64,000 nt of DNA from MFD04716-140 sp963703125 (lineage in GTDB: Bacteria; Bacteroidota; Bacteroidia; Flavobacteriales; Flavobacteriaceae), in contig OY969790.1 in NCBI GenBank assembly GCA_963703125.1, forward strand, positions 2,356,001-2,420,000, given 5' to 3'. Positions within the stretch are counted from its first letter, which is position 1, and each line of letters begins with the position of its first letter. The position numbers were made by a program, and so were the translations under genes. The notes under the pieces were generated by a model. That model saw nothing but the letters and a program-made list of their open reading frames with translations. It ran no database searches and had not been told where the DNA came from. Below are positions 45,570 to 54,675 of the stretch, one piece after another.

Positions 45570-45577
45570 TAATTTTG
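45570..45577 (+). promoter_or_regulatory. Putative -7 box (TAATTTTG) upstream of the first ompH
   Basis: A perfect TAnnTTTG match 36 bases before the ATG at 45613, in the 90-bp gap after bamA. Confidence 0.5.
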
Positions 45578-45612
45578 GCACGATATTTTCTATTGGATAA
45601 AACGATGAAGTA

Positions 45613-46443
45613 ATGAAAACAAAATCAAACGTTCTTTTAACAATGTTCCTTGCCATACTTTCCTCCTATGTGTTTTCGCAAGCCAGGGGTGTACGCATTG
45701 CATACGTTGATATGGAGTATATCTTGGAAAATGTAGATGAATATCGCGATGCGAGTGCGCAACTTGAAAATAAAGTGCAGAAGTGGAAGATAGAGATTGA
45801 ACAGAAACAGAGTGTTGTAAATCAAATGAAGAAAGATTTAATGGCAGAAAAAGTGCTGTTAACGCAAGAACTGATTTCGGAACGCGAAGAGGAAATACAG
45901 ATTCTGGAGAAGGAAATGCTGGAGTACCAGCAGGACCGGTTTGGGCCGCAAGGGGATTTGGTGTTGCAAAAAAGGCAATTGATACAGCCTATACAAGATC
46001 AGGTGTTCAATGAAGTGCAAAAATTAGGGGCCAATAAAAAATATGATTTTATTTTTGATAAATCGGCAGATGTTGTAATGTTGTACTCCGAAAAAAGGCA
46101 CGATATTAGCGACCTGATTTTGAGGGGCATTGCAAGGACAAGAAAAGTGAGTGCTCCGGAAAAAAAAGCGGATGCTAGGAACCGATTGGATGATTTTGAA
46201 GGAGAGGATGAAGAGGAAGCCCCAACAGATGCACTATTAGAAAGACAAGAAAAGGCGAAGCAAGCAGAGGAAGCCAGGGAAAAAACGGCAGATGAAAAAA
46301 GAGCTGAACAGTTGAAAATTAGGGAAGAGCGTAAAAAGGCATACGAAGAACGAAGGACAAAACTTTTACAAGAGCGGGAAGCCAAGCGAAAAGGCTCTAA
46401 AGAAGAAGAAAAAATAGAAACAGAAAAGGATAGTATCAATTAA
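45613..46443 (+). CDS. OmpH/Skp-family periplasmic chaperone with charged C-terminal tail
   Basis: A 276-residue Skp homologue that escorts outer-membrane proteins to BamA. It has a signal peptide (to YVFSQ), the family start RIAYVDMEYILENVDEYRDA, long coiled-coil arms (KVQKWKIEIEQKQSVVNQMK) and the closing YDFIFDKSADVVMLYSEKRH. About 90 extra residues follow (from EDEEEAPTDALLERQ), a highly charged E/K/R helix absent from ordinary Skp. It lies between bamA and a second, shorter ompH. Confidence 0.9.
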   Translation: MKTKSNVLLTMFLAILSSYVFSQARGVRIAYVDMEYILENVDEYRDASAQLENKVQKWKIEIEQKQSVVNQMKKDLMAEKVLLTQELISEREEEIQILEKEMLEYQQDRFGPQGDLVLQKRQLIQPIQDQVFNEVQKLGANKKYDFIFDKSADVVMLYSEKRHDISDLILRGIARTRKVSAPEKKADARNRLDDFEGEDEEEAPTDALLERQEKAKQAEEAREKTADEKRAEQLKIREERKKAYEERRTKLLQEREAKRKGSKEEEKIETEKDSIN

Positions 46444-46509
46444 GTGGACAGTAAAAGTGTAAAAGGTGATACGGGGATGTGTTGATTTGATACCGGCATC
46501 ATCGAGTAG

Positions 46510-46552
46510 CCGAATCAACAAATAAACAAATATCCGAATCAACAAATAAACA
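46510..46552. repeat. Two direct copies of a 19-bp word, 24 bp apart
   Basis: CCGAATCAACAAATAAACA occurs at 46510-46528 and 46534-46552, in the 180-bp gap between the two ompH genes. The rest of the gap is AT-rich with no gene, no hairpin and no perfect -7 box. Confidence 0.6.
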
Positions 46553-46622
46553 CATAAATCAACCTTTAACCATAAACAATAAAAATTTTAAAATTAACTC
46601 TCAATTATTATAATCTTAAATC

Positions 46623-47132
46623 ATGAAACAAGTAAAGAGAATAGCTGTAGCACTCGTATTTTTTGTAACAGCTACCGGTTTTGTAAATGCTCAGAGCAAA
46701 GTAGCGCATATTGATGTTACGCAATTGTTATCGGCAATGCCCGAAATGAAAACTGCCGAGGCGGAGCTTAAAAAGTTACAGGAAACGTACAGTGCTGATA
46801 TTGAAAGTTCAATGACAGAGCTTAAGAATAAATACACCCTTTACGAGAATGAAGCACCTTCCAAAACGAATGAGGAAAATGAAAAAAGGGCAGTAGAATT
46901 GCAGGGTTATCAGAAAAGTATTGGCGAGGCTCAGCAAGCCGCCCAACAGGAATTACAGAAAAAACAACAGGAACTTTTTGCCCCCATTTCCGCAAAGGCG
47001 AAAGCGGCTATCGAGAAAGTTGCGGCAGCGCTGGGATATGATTACGTAATTGACGCGCAACCGGGAAGTGGGTTGATCGTTGCCAAAGGAAAAGATCTTT
47101 TGGTTGAGGTAAAAAAGGAACTGAAAATCTAA
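46623..47132 (+). CDS. OmpH/Skp-family periplasmic chaperone
   Basis: A 169-residue Skp homologue of normal length: signal peptide (to GFVNAQ), SKVAHIDVTQLLSAMPEMKT, coiled-coil arms (TEENEKRAVELQGYQKS type) and the closing YDYVIDAQPGSGLIVAKGKD. It is the second of two tandem ompH genes after bamA, a usual flavobacterial arrangement. A strong terminator follows. Confidence 0.93.
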   Translation: MKQVKRIAVALVFFVTATGFVNAQSKVAHIDVTQLLSAMPEMKTAEAELKKLQETYSADIESSMTELKNKYTLYENEAPSKTNEENEKRAVELQGYQKSIGEAQQAAQQELQKKQQELFAPISAKAKAAIEKVAAALGYDYVIDAQPGSGLIVAKGKDLLVEVKKELKI

Positions 47133-47153
47133 GTAGAGGTTTTACAGATTTAG

Positions 47154-47188
47154 AAAAGCGTCCCAATGACTATTGGGACGCTTTTTTT
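47154..47188 (+). terminator. Rho-independent terminator after the second ompH
   Basis: A 14-bp stem AAAAGCGTCCCAAT/ATTGGGACGCTTTT with loop GACT is followed by a T-run. It separates convergent genes and on the minus strand also ends in T, so it is probably bidirectional. Confidence 0.9.
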
Positions 47189-47189
47189 A

Positions 47190-48041
47190 TTATAGCCATT
47201 TCTTTTTTATATTTTGCCACCTTAACTTTCTAATGAATTGCCCTTCCGCATCGGTAACCAAAAAAGGCCGGTTCTCCTTTTTGGCCAAAAAATAACCGTA
47301 CATATTATCGGCAAGAGCACTTACTTTTTTTTGTTTCCAAGCCATTTTTATGGAAGCCATGAGCGTAATCCAGGGGCCATAACGGAGGGTGTACATGGCT
47401 TTTCCCTGTAATAATTTGGCCTTTGGGTTGTATGCGTTTCCAGTGGGGCGTAAGTGTTTTACCTTAAGATTTAGATCTGTATAAATTTCATACTCATGAT
47501 ACTGTGCCAACAATTCATCTACGGTATCCCAACCCATAGCGGCTTTGAGTCCGTTTATGGCCTTAAAACAATTCTTCGAATAGGCCTTAAAGGCACCGCG
47601 AACATGATTCTTGTTCATTGGGTGGTTCAACTTCCATTCACCCAAATGATTTTTTTCATAGGCAAATCCTCCGGCAATGCCAACATTGGGGTTGCCTTTA
47701 AAAATGCAGGCTATTTTTTCGAAGTAGTCCCTGGGTAGAATAATATCCGCATCCAGTTTCACCAAAAAATCGTAATCATCATTCAACTGGGACAGTCCAA
47801 AATTAAAAGCTTGAACAACCTTGCTTCCTGGCATATGAAGGGTTGAAGAGGTGGTATTGAGTTTTGAGAAAATTGGATTTTTCTTTGAATATAAGTCGAT
47901 GACGGATTCTGTTCCGTCCGTCGAATTATCATTTACAACAACCACTTTTTGGGGTAGAAGTGTCTGATTCCCTATAGATTCCAAGACCTCCCCTAAAAAG
48001 CTTTCTTCATTATGTGCCGGAATGATAATATAGTAGTTCAT
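47190..48041 (-). CDS. Family 2 glycosyltransferase
   Basis: A 283-residue GT-A transferase from the ATG at 48041 (MNYYIIIPAHNEESFLGEVL); a longer frame to 48128 runs through repetitive intergenic sequence and is rejected. NDNST and the metal-binding LVKLDADIILP (DxD) are present, as is a WDTVDE segment near the acceptor site. No membrane anchor is obvious. It ends a three-gene minus-strand run with a methyltransferase and a KAS III-like synthase, suggesting modification of a lipid or lipid-linked product. Confidence 0.9.
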   Translation of the reverse strand: MNYYIIIPAHNEESFLGEVLESIGNQTLLPQKVVVVNDNSTDGTESVIDLYSKKNPIFSKLNTTSSTLHMPGSKVVQAFNFGLSQLNDDYDFLVKLDADIILPRDYFEKIACIFKGNPNVGIAGGFAYEKNHLGEWKLNHPMNKNHVRGAFKAYSKNCFKAINGLKAAMGWDTVDELLAQYHEYEIYTDLNLKVKHLRPTGNAYNPKAKLLQGKAMYTLRYGPWITLMASIKMAWKQKKVSALADNMYGYFLAKKENRPFLVTDAEGQFIRKLRWQNIKKKWL

Positions 48042-48140
48042 TGATAGTTGCTCGTTGATATTTGATAGTTGACAGTTGTTCGTCTTTTTCTCTCTTCTTC
48101 TTACTTCAACGCCCCATTCATTCCTCATAACAGGATAACT

Positions 48141-48686
48141 TCATAACCTGGCACCAAAAAACCTTACTTTCGAATGGCATAGACTATATAATACCGAGGG
48201 GTGAAACTCCGTAACAAGGGTCGCAAGCCTAATTTTTTGACGGGGTTGGTTCGATTTGTCCCTTGCCTTGATTTCCCACCCTGCTTTTTCAAGAAGCCAA
48301 TCAAATTGCCAGTCTTCAAATTCGTGGTAATGTCGGTCCCACGGATCTGTTGTGCTACGGTAAGCTGGAGAAAACCATAAATTCAAAGGAATGCTCGCTA
48401 TGAGTTTTTCGGCTTTTATTTCGCGGAGCACATTAAAAGGGGCCAATAAATGTTCAAATATTTCAAATGCGGTTACAACCGTGGCTTCTGATTGTTTAAC
48501 CGAGGTAAAATCCAGGTCCAGATCCTCACCCTGTGTATTTTCCACCTGATACCCATTTTCTTTGAGAATGTCCGAAAACGGATTCTCAACTCCAAGATCT
48601 AATATAGATTCATCGGTTGAAATATGATTTTGAAGAAAAGTTAAGGTGCGTTGAAAGCGCTTATTGGGATAGGTCTTTTCGTACAT
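48141..48686 (-). CDS. Class I SAM-dependent methyltransferase-like protein
   Basis: A 181-residue protein. The SAM site is ESILDLGVENPFSDIL (motif I, DLG), followed by a conserved EIFEHLLAPFNVLREI region typical of methyltransf_11/23 proteins and HYHEFEDWQFDWLLEKAGWE. The fold is short. It lies 13 bases downstream of the KAS III-like gene. The methyl acceptor is unknown. Confidence 0.82.
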   Translation of the reverse strand: MYEKTYPNKRFQRTLTFLQNHISTDESILDLGVENPFSDILKENGYQVENTQGEDLDLDFTSVKQSEATVVTAFEIFEHLLAPFNVLREIKAEKLIASIPLNLWFSPAYRSTTDPWDRHYHEFEDWQFDWLLEKAGWEIKARDKSNQPRQKIRLATLVTEFHPSVLYSLCHSKVRFFGARL

Positions 48687-48699
48687 TTATTAATTGGTA

Positions 48700-49764
48700 T
48701 CAAACTCTGTAAACAATGGCATTGATATTCATGCCTGCGCCTACACTCGCAAAGATAACAACATCTCCTTTTTTGATGCTTTGATTTTCAATTTTTCCGT
48801 TTTTTACCATGTCCAGTAGCGTAGGGATCGTCGCTACCGAACTATTCCCCAGCTGTTCTATGTTCATTGGCATAATTCCTCGAGGCATTTCTAAATTATA
48901 AAGTTTGTAAAATCTTTGAACAATGGCTTCATCCATTTTTTCGTTGGCCTGATGTATCATGATTTTTTTCACGTCAGAAATGTCAACTCCGCTTTTATCC
49001 AAGCATTCCTTCATGGCCTTTGGCACGAAAGTAATCGCGAATTCATATATTTTACGACCATACATTTTTATATAGCTAACCTCTTTTTCGGTTTCAAGGC
49101 ACTTATTGAACGATTCCCCAAAATACAGATAATTGGCTTCTTCGTATGCGTATGTAGCCGAGGAATGGCTTAAAATGGCTCCTGAGGTATTGGACTGCTC
49201 AATTATGGCCGCACCGGCACCATCGGAATAAATCATGGAATCCCTATCATTTTTATCTACGACCCTCGAAAGGGTTTCGGCACCGATGACCAGGCATTTT
49301 TTTGCAATCCCGCTTTTAATAAATGCATTTGCCTGTATGACGCCTTCTATCCATCCCGGGCAACCGAACAATAGATCATAGGCAACACACTTTGGATTTT
49401 TTATTTCTAAATGGTGTTTTACCCGTGTGGCCAAGCTAGGAACAGTATCGGCCTGTATTTTTCCATGGGAAACATTTCCAAAATTATGGGCGAAAATGAT
49501 ATAGTCCAAATCTTCTTTATTTATACGGGCGTCCGCAATTGCCTTTTCCGCTGCAAAAAATGCCAGATCAGACGTATTCAAATGATCCTTTGCATATCTT
49601 CTCGAGGAAATTCCTGTGATGGATTTGAACTTTTCAATGATCACCGCATTTGAATATTGGAATGGTGTTCCGTCGGAATTTAGGAAATTATGATTTTTAA
49701 AATCCTCATTGTCCACTACTTGGGAAGGAAGATAACTACCAGTTCCTGTAATACCTATGTTCAT
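48700..49764 (-). CDS. 3-oxoacyl-ACP synthase III (FabH-like) condensing enzyme
   Basis: A 354-residue thiolase-fold synthase. The catalytic triad is visible: Cys in DLLFGCPGWIEGV, His in KKIMIHQANEKM and Asn in EQLGNSSVATIP. The start is MNIGITGTGSYLPSQVVDN. Its grouping with a methyltransferase and a GT2 instead of fatty-acid genes suggests a dedicated lipid or secondary-metabolite role rather than general FabH; that is inference. It is the first gene of the run. Confidence 0.9.
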   Translation of the reverse strand: MNIGITGTGSYLPSQVVDNEDFKNHNFLNSDGTPFQYSNAVIIEKFKSITGISSRRYAKDHLNTSDLAFFAAEKAIADARINKEDLDYIIFAHNFGNVSHGKIQADTVPSLATRVKHHLEIKNPKCVAYDLLFGCPGWIEGVIQANAFIKSGIAKKCLVIGAETLSRVVDKNDRDSMIYSDGAGAAIIEQSNTSGAILSHSSATYAYEEANYLYFGESFNKCLETEKEVSYIKMYGRKIYEFAITFVPKAMKECLDKSGVDISDVKKIMIHQANEKMDEAIVQRFYKLYNLEMPRGIMPMNIEQLGNSSVATIPTLLDMVKNGKIENQSIKKGDVVIFASVGAGMNINAIVYRV

Positions 49765-49868
49765 AATATGTATACGATTTCCTTAAAATTACGGATTGGG
49801 CAATTCCTTTTGAATGCGCGCATTAGAACTATTACGATGTTCATTTTGAGTTATTAATGCACACAGAG

Positions 49869-49913
49869 GTAAAAAAGGCCTTTCAAAACCAATGGAATTG
49901 ACTCAAAGGCCTT
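49869..49913 (-). terminator. Terminator after gcvP
   Basis: On the minus strand the arms AAGGCCTTT and AAAGGCCTT enclose a 21-base loop and are followed by TTTTTT. It lies 26 bases after the restored gcvP stop (49939). Confidence 0.7.
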
Positions 49914-49938
49914 ATTTCATTAAAGAATTCGGCGTGGT

Positions 49939-52859
49939 TTAGGCTTCCATATATGCTTCGATCGGGGCGCAGGTACAAATTAAATTACGGTCTCCATATG
50001 CATCATCGACTCTACGGCCGCCGGCCAAAATTTATTCTCTGACACATAGGGCAATGGAAATGCAGCTTTTTGACGACTGTAGGGATAGTCCCAAGTATCA
50101 CTGGTAATCATATGCAATGTATGCGGTGAATTCTTTAAGACATTGTTGGGTTCTTCGATGGAAATGTTATCGATTTCTTCTCTAATGGATAGCATGGCAT
50201 CGCAAAAACGATCTAGTTCTGAAAGACTTTCGCTTTCCGTAGGTTCAATCATAATTGTCCCGGCAACCGGAAAGGAAACCGTTGGAGCATGAAATCCGTA
50301 GTCCATCAATCGTTTGGCAATATCGGTTACCTCGATTCCGTTTTGTTTGAAAGGTCTGCAGTCAATGATCATTTCATGGGCGGCCCTGCCTTTTTCACCA
50401 GTGTAGAGGACATCAAATTTACCACTTAAACGCTGCTTAATATAATTTGCATTTAGGATTGCATACATGGTAGATTCGGTTAAACCGCGTTCGCCGAGCA
50501 TTTTAATATAGCCATATGAAATTAAACAGGCCAATGAACTGCCCCAAGGTGCTGCTGAAATAGCAGTGATGGCTTTTTCACCTCCTGTTTTCACAACGGG
50601 ATTTCCAGGCAAGAACGGTACCAATTGTTCGGCAACACAAATGGGGCCTACTCCAGGGCCTCCACCGCCATGGGGAATGGCAAAAGTTTTGTGAAGGTTT
50701 AGGTGGCAAACATCGGCTCCAATGGTTGCCGGATTTGTTAAACCTACTTGCGCGTTCATATTCGCGCCATCCATGTAAACCTGACCACCATGGTCATGGA
50801 TCAATTTTGTGATGTATTTGATCGATGACTCAAAAACACCATGGGTAGAAGGATAGGTCACCATCAAGGCCGCCAGATTTTCTGAATGTAAAATGACCTT
50901 TTGCTCCAAATCCGCGACATCAATATTTCCTTTTTCGTCGGTTTTGGTAACCACAACCTGCATGCCCGCCATAACGGCGGATGCCGGATTTGTGCCATGT
51001 GCCGAGGCAGGAATCAAACAAATAGTGCGATGCCCGTCATTTCTCGATTCGTGGTAGGCCCTGATTACCATTAACCCGGCGTATTCACCCTGCGCGCCTG
51101 AATTGGGCTGTAAGGAAGTGCCGGCGAAGCCAGTGATTGTCGTAAGGTCTTTAGCCAATTCCTTTAGGACAATTTGATATCCTTTCGCTTGGTCAAGTGG
51201 TACAAACGGATGGATATTTCCCCATCTCGCCATGCTCAATGGAAGCATTTCCGAAGCGGCATTGAGTTTCATGGTGCATGAACCGAGGGATATCATGGAA
51301 TGGTTCAAGGAAAGGTCCTTGCGCTCCAATTTTTTGATGTACCGCATTAATTCGGTTTCTGAATGGTATGAATTGAAAACTTGGTTTTCTAGGTATGGGG
51401 TGTTACGTTTGATTACAGATGATATCAAATCTTCATCAGGATGGGAGATATATGTTTCAGTAAGAACCTGGGTAAATCCTTCGCTTTCAATTTTGTTTTG
51501 GCTAAAATCAACAATAGTCGCATTCAATTTATCTTTACGCGAAAGTGCATCAAAAATTTGAAACAAGTCAACAAGGTCTTTGTTTGTGGTTGCTTCATTT
51601 ATGGAAATCGTAAAAGTTCTTTCATCAATAAAATTGAAATTAATTCTTTGTTTTTCTGTTACTTTTTTCCATAAATCAATGTTTTCTACAGAAAACATAA
51701 CAGTGTCAAAATACACTGAATTTAATTGTTTTATTCCATTTTTTTCTGCGAATGCAACAAGGGATCTTGCCGAGTTATGAATTTTTTCTGCAATATATTT
51801 CAATCCTTTTGGTCCATGATATACGGCATACATCCCGGCCATAACCGCCAACAGCACTTGCGCTGTACAAATATTTGAAGTGGCCTTATCCCTTTTAATA
51901 TGTTGCTCCCGTGTTTGTAAAGCCATTCGCAAGGCCTGTTTGCCATCCGTATCCTTGGTCACCCCAATGATTCTGCCAGGTATACTTCTTTTGTACTCAT
52001 CCTTGGTTGCAAAGAAAGCGGCATGGGGCCCACCGTACCCTAAAGGAATTCCAAACCGCTGTGTTGTACCGACCACAACGTCTACGCCAAATTCCCCTGG
52101 AGCCTTTAGAAGGACCAAACTTAAAATGTCGGCTGCAACGGCGACTTTTATTTCCTTTCCCTTGGCTTTTGAAACAAAACCCGAATAGTCATATACCTGA
52201 CCATATTTTCCTGGATATTGCAAGAGTACTCCATAATAATCATCGCCAAAATTGAACTCTTCGTGGTTACCGATTATCAATTCAATTCCTAATGGTGTGG
52301 AGCGGGTTCTTAAGAGGGAAATGGTTTGCGGCAGAACTTCCTCCGAAACAAAAAATTTTACGACCCCACTTTTCTTTTGGTTCCTACTTCTTAGCTCAAA
52401 AAGCATAGTCATAGCTTCTGCAGCTGCGGTACTTTCGTCCAAAAGAGATGCATTTGCCAATTCCATGCCCGTTAGGTCACAGACAACGGTTTGAAAATTC
52501 AACAAAGCTTCAAGTCTACCTTGGGCTATTTCGGCTTGGTACGGTGTATAGGCGGTATACCAACCCGGATTTTCCAATATGTTCCTTTTAATGACCGAAG
52601 GAGTGATAGATTCGTGGTACCCTAGTCCAATATAGCTTTTAAACACTTTATTTTTCTCCGATAATTGCTGCATATGTGACAGAAATTCATGTTCGCTCAT
52701 CGGTTGTGGAAGGTCCAGTGCACTTTTAAGGCGAATATCGTCCGGAATAGTCTCCGAAATCAATTGTTTAAGACTGCTTACACCTATAGTTTTAAGCATA
52801 TGTCCAAGATTTTCTTCTTGAATACCAATATGTCTTCTTGCAAATACATCTGTCCTCAT
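49939..52859 (-). CDS. gcvP: Glycine dehydrogenase (decarboxylating), P-protein (frameshift near the C-terminus)
   Basis: The PLP enzyme of the glycine cleavage system. From the ATG at 52859 (MRTDVFARRHIGIQEENLGH). Fused N- and C-terminal halves give the long form; the PLP lysine is in NLHKTFAIPHGGGGPG. As read, the frame ends at 49980 with AAVESMMHMETVI. One missing base in the GC-rich stretch at 50016-50026 separates it from the conserved ending RRVDDAYGDRNLICTCAPIE, which runs to a stop at 49939. I annotate the restored gene of about 973 codons. The longer upstream start (52892) would overlap a -7 box. Confidence 0.95.
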
Positions 52860-52889
52860 GTGCGTATGGATTTTACATAAAAATGTGCA

Positions 52890-52897
52890 CAAAATTA
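52890..52897 (-). promoter_or_regulatory. Putative -7 box (TAATTTTG) of gcvP
   Basis: A perfect TAnnTTTG match on the minus strand, 30 bases before the ATG at 52859. No glycine riboswitch is evident in the short leader. Confidence 0.5.
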
Positions 52898-52995
52898 GGG
52901 ATTAATTCTTGCAAATAAGGGGAAATTCAAGCGGCTTGCTTTTAAAGTTTTTAACGGATTTCAAAGGTTATGAACAGTTTGGTTACCTTTATTTG

Positions 52996-53821
52996 ATGAA
53001 GTGGTTCGCCCGTATTTTTGATTTTTATTTGGATGCCAGTATTCATGTGGCTCTTTCGGTTTACGCCCTTATACAAATAACAGGGATTATTCTGCAATTC
53101 GAAGTTGATTCCCACTTATCATACTTTATTTTTTTTGGAACCATAGCTTGCTACAACTTCATAAAATATGGGGTGGAAGCTGAAAAGTATATTGTGGTTG
53201 CAAACCGCTACCATAGGAATATTCAAGTTGCCAGTTTTGTAGCATTGATATTCGTATGCTATCATGCTTGGTTCTTGCCCTATGACACATGGTTGTCTAT
53301 AGGATTCGTCTTAATATTGACGGGTTTGTATGCATTGCCCATATTTCCGGGAATAAAAAATTTAAGAAGTCTCGGACTTTTAAAAATTGCACTTGTGGCG
53401 GTTGTTTGGTCAGGGGCAACAGTGGTCACTTCCTTTTTTTGAAGCCAATGGATTTATGAATTGGGATTCTTGGGTTGAAACTACGCAGCGTTTCATTTTG
53501 GTAATCGTATTATTGATGCCATTTGAAATCAGGGATTTGAAATATGATTCTCCAACGTTACGGACTTTGCCTCAGCGGTTCGGTTCAACCAATTCAAAAA
53601 GTTTTGGGGCTTTGGCAGCCGTGGTTTTTTTCTTTCTAACATTCTTAAAGGATACCATAACAATATTGGATGAAATAGGAAAGGGAATGCTTTTTCTTGT
53701 ATTGGGAATTACAATGTTCTTGACCAAGCGCGAACAATCAAAATATTTTGCTTCATTTTGGGTAGAAGCTATACCCATCTTTTGGTGGTTTTTTATGTTG
53801 GGTCTAAAATCCTACATCTAA
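52996..53821 (+). CDS. UbiA-like integral membrane protein (frameshift in the sequence)
   Basis: A multi-pass membrane protein, about 275 residues from the ATG at 52996 (MKWFARIFDFYLDASIHVAL), with about eight hydrophobic helices. The words FFGTIACYNFIKYGVEAEKY and PFEIRDLKYDSPTLRTLPQR occupy the places of the two Asp-rich motifs of UbiA prenyltransferases, but the first lacks the usual NDxxD, so prenyltransferase activity is uncertain. The frame as read stops after VVTSFF at 53442; removing one T from the run of seven (53434-53440) continues SFFEANGFMNWDSW to 53821. Confidence 0.78.
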
Positions 53822-54057
53822 ATATTTTTCTGGAGCTCTTCCTTCATTTGCAACTTATCCTGCACAGAAAGTGCCTTAAGATTTGCTTTTTCACAGAGCG
53901 ATGTTAATCTGGTGTTCTTTTTTATATATGAAGCACACGTTCTACAATATAATGTATGCAGCTTTAGTTTTATTTTTTCAAAACCGGTTGCATTTTTATA
54001 TTGTGCCTTGTTACAGATTATAGCCGCCTTTTCGCAAGAAATCATAGATTGAACCAA
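53818..54057 (-). CDS. Small zinc-finger protein, probable anti-sigma factor
   Basis: A 79-residue cytosolic protein. HTLYCRTCASYIKKN contains the H-x3-C-x2-C motif of zinc-binding anti-sigma (ZAS) domains, and the N-terminal ISCEKAAIICNKAQ supplies further cysteines. It lacks the membrane segment of classical anti-sigma factors. Its start overlaps the last codons of the ECF sigma gene by 16 bases, which couples the two; an ATG at 54045 (MISCEKAA) is an alternative start. The anti-sigma role is inferred from motif and context. Confidence 0.7.
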   Translation of the reverse strand: MVQSMISCEKAAIICNKAQYKNATGFEKIKLKLHTLYCRTCASYIKKNTRLTSLCEKANLKALSVQDKLQMKEELQKNI

Positions 54058-54602
54058 TTTTGATTGAGGCAGCCCATTAGAGCAGTCCTTGCTCTATGTA
54101 TCATTACCCACAAGTTTGACGGATTGATGTCGAGCTCCTTACAAATATCTTCGGTACTCATTCCCTGAATGGTCTTCATGGTGAAAACCAAGGATTGTTT
54201 TTTCGGCAATTTTGAAATACAATCTTGAATGGCTTCACCCAACTCCTCATTTTCAACCGCATCGTTTTCAAATGAACTAAATGGGTCGGCCACTTGTTCC
54301 TCAAGCCAATCCCCTTCAGATTCGCTGGATGAACTATAGCCAATACGCACTTCGGCTTTGCCTTTTTTGGAATTTATTTTGCGATAGTAATCAATGACTT
54401 TTCGCTTTAAAATTGCGATGAGCCAAGTCCGTTCAGCGGCTTTGCCCTTGTAATTCTTGGCGGATTTCAATCCAGCGAAAAAAGTTTCCTGTACCAGATC
54501 TTTTGCAATTTCAGTATCGCTAACTCGGGATACGGCATAATTAAAGAGATAGTCCGCATAGGAATCAACCCAAGTATTAGGATGTAATTGGTACTCCGTC
54601 AT
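54042..54602 (-). CDS. ECF-type RNA polymerase sigma factor
   Basis: A 186-residue sigma-70 family protein from the ATG at 54602 (MTEYQLHPNTWVDSYADYLF). Region 2 has IAKDLVQETFFAGLKSAKNY and the -10 recognition helix ERTWLIAILKRKVIDYYRK; region 4 has LPKKQSLVFTMKTIQGMSTE and NLWVMIHRARTALM. Region 1 is absent, as in ECF factors. Longer starts (54620, 54623) fall in a -7 box. A tiny ZAS protein overlaps its end. Confidence 0.9.
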   Translation of the reverse strand: MTEYQLHPNTWVDSYADYLFNYAVSRVSDTEIAKDLVQETFFAGLKSAKNYKGKAAERTWLIAILKRKVIDYYRKINSKKGKAEVRIGYSSSSESEGDWLEEQVADPFSSFENDAVENEELGEAIQDCISKLPKKQSLVFTMKTIQGMSTEDICKELDINPSNLWVMIHRARTALMGCLNQNWFNL

Positions 54603-54620
54603 TTTGTTTTTTACAAGCAT

Positions 54621-54628
54621 CAAAAGTA
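54621..54628 (-). promoter_or_regulatory. Putative -7 box (TACTTTTG) of the ECF sigma gene
   Basis: A perfect TAnnTTTG match on the minus strand, 18 bases before the ATG at 54602. It supports that start over the longer frames. Confidence 0.5.
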
Positions 54629-54649
54629 GTTAGTTTTTAGTGAATATTG

Positions 54650-54657
54650 TAATTTTG
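54650..54657 (+). promoter_or_regulatory. Putative -7 box (TAATTTTG) of the rhodanese gene
   Basis: A perfect TAnnTTTG match on the plus strand, 18 bases before the TTG start at 54676, back to back with the sigma gene promoter. Confidence 0.5.
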
Positions 54658-54675
54658 GGATAAACAGAAATAATC

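Noticed and set aside
46510..46552. Short direct repeats as a CRISPR remnant
   Set aside because: Only two copies, a 5-base spacer and no cas gene in the window.
47190..48128. Longer N-terminus of the glycosyltransferase (start at 48128)
   Set aside because: The extra 29 residues come from repetitive intergenic sequence (variants of TTGATAGTTG), and the domain begins naturally at MNYYIIIPAHNEE.
52860..52995. Glycine riboswitch before gcvP
   Set aside because: The predicted leader is about 25 bases, too short for the aptamer, and no aptamer core is seen.
25353..53440. Programmed ribosomal frameshifting in asmA-like, clpX, bamA and ubiA-like genes
   Set aside because: Runs of A6 or T7 resemble slippery sites, but the clpX event is at a simple GG and bamA at GGGG, there is no shared stimulatory structure, and several unrelated housekeeping genes are affected. 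Sequencing error explains all cases.
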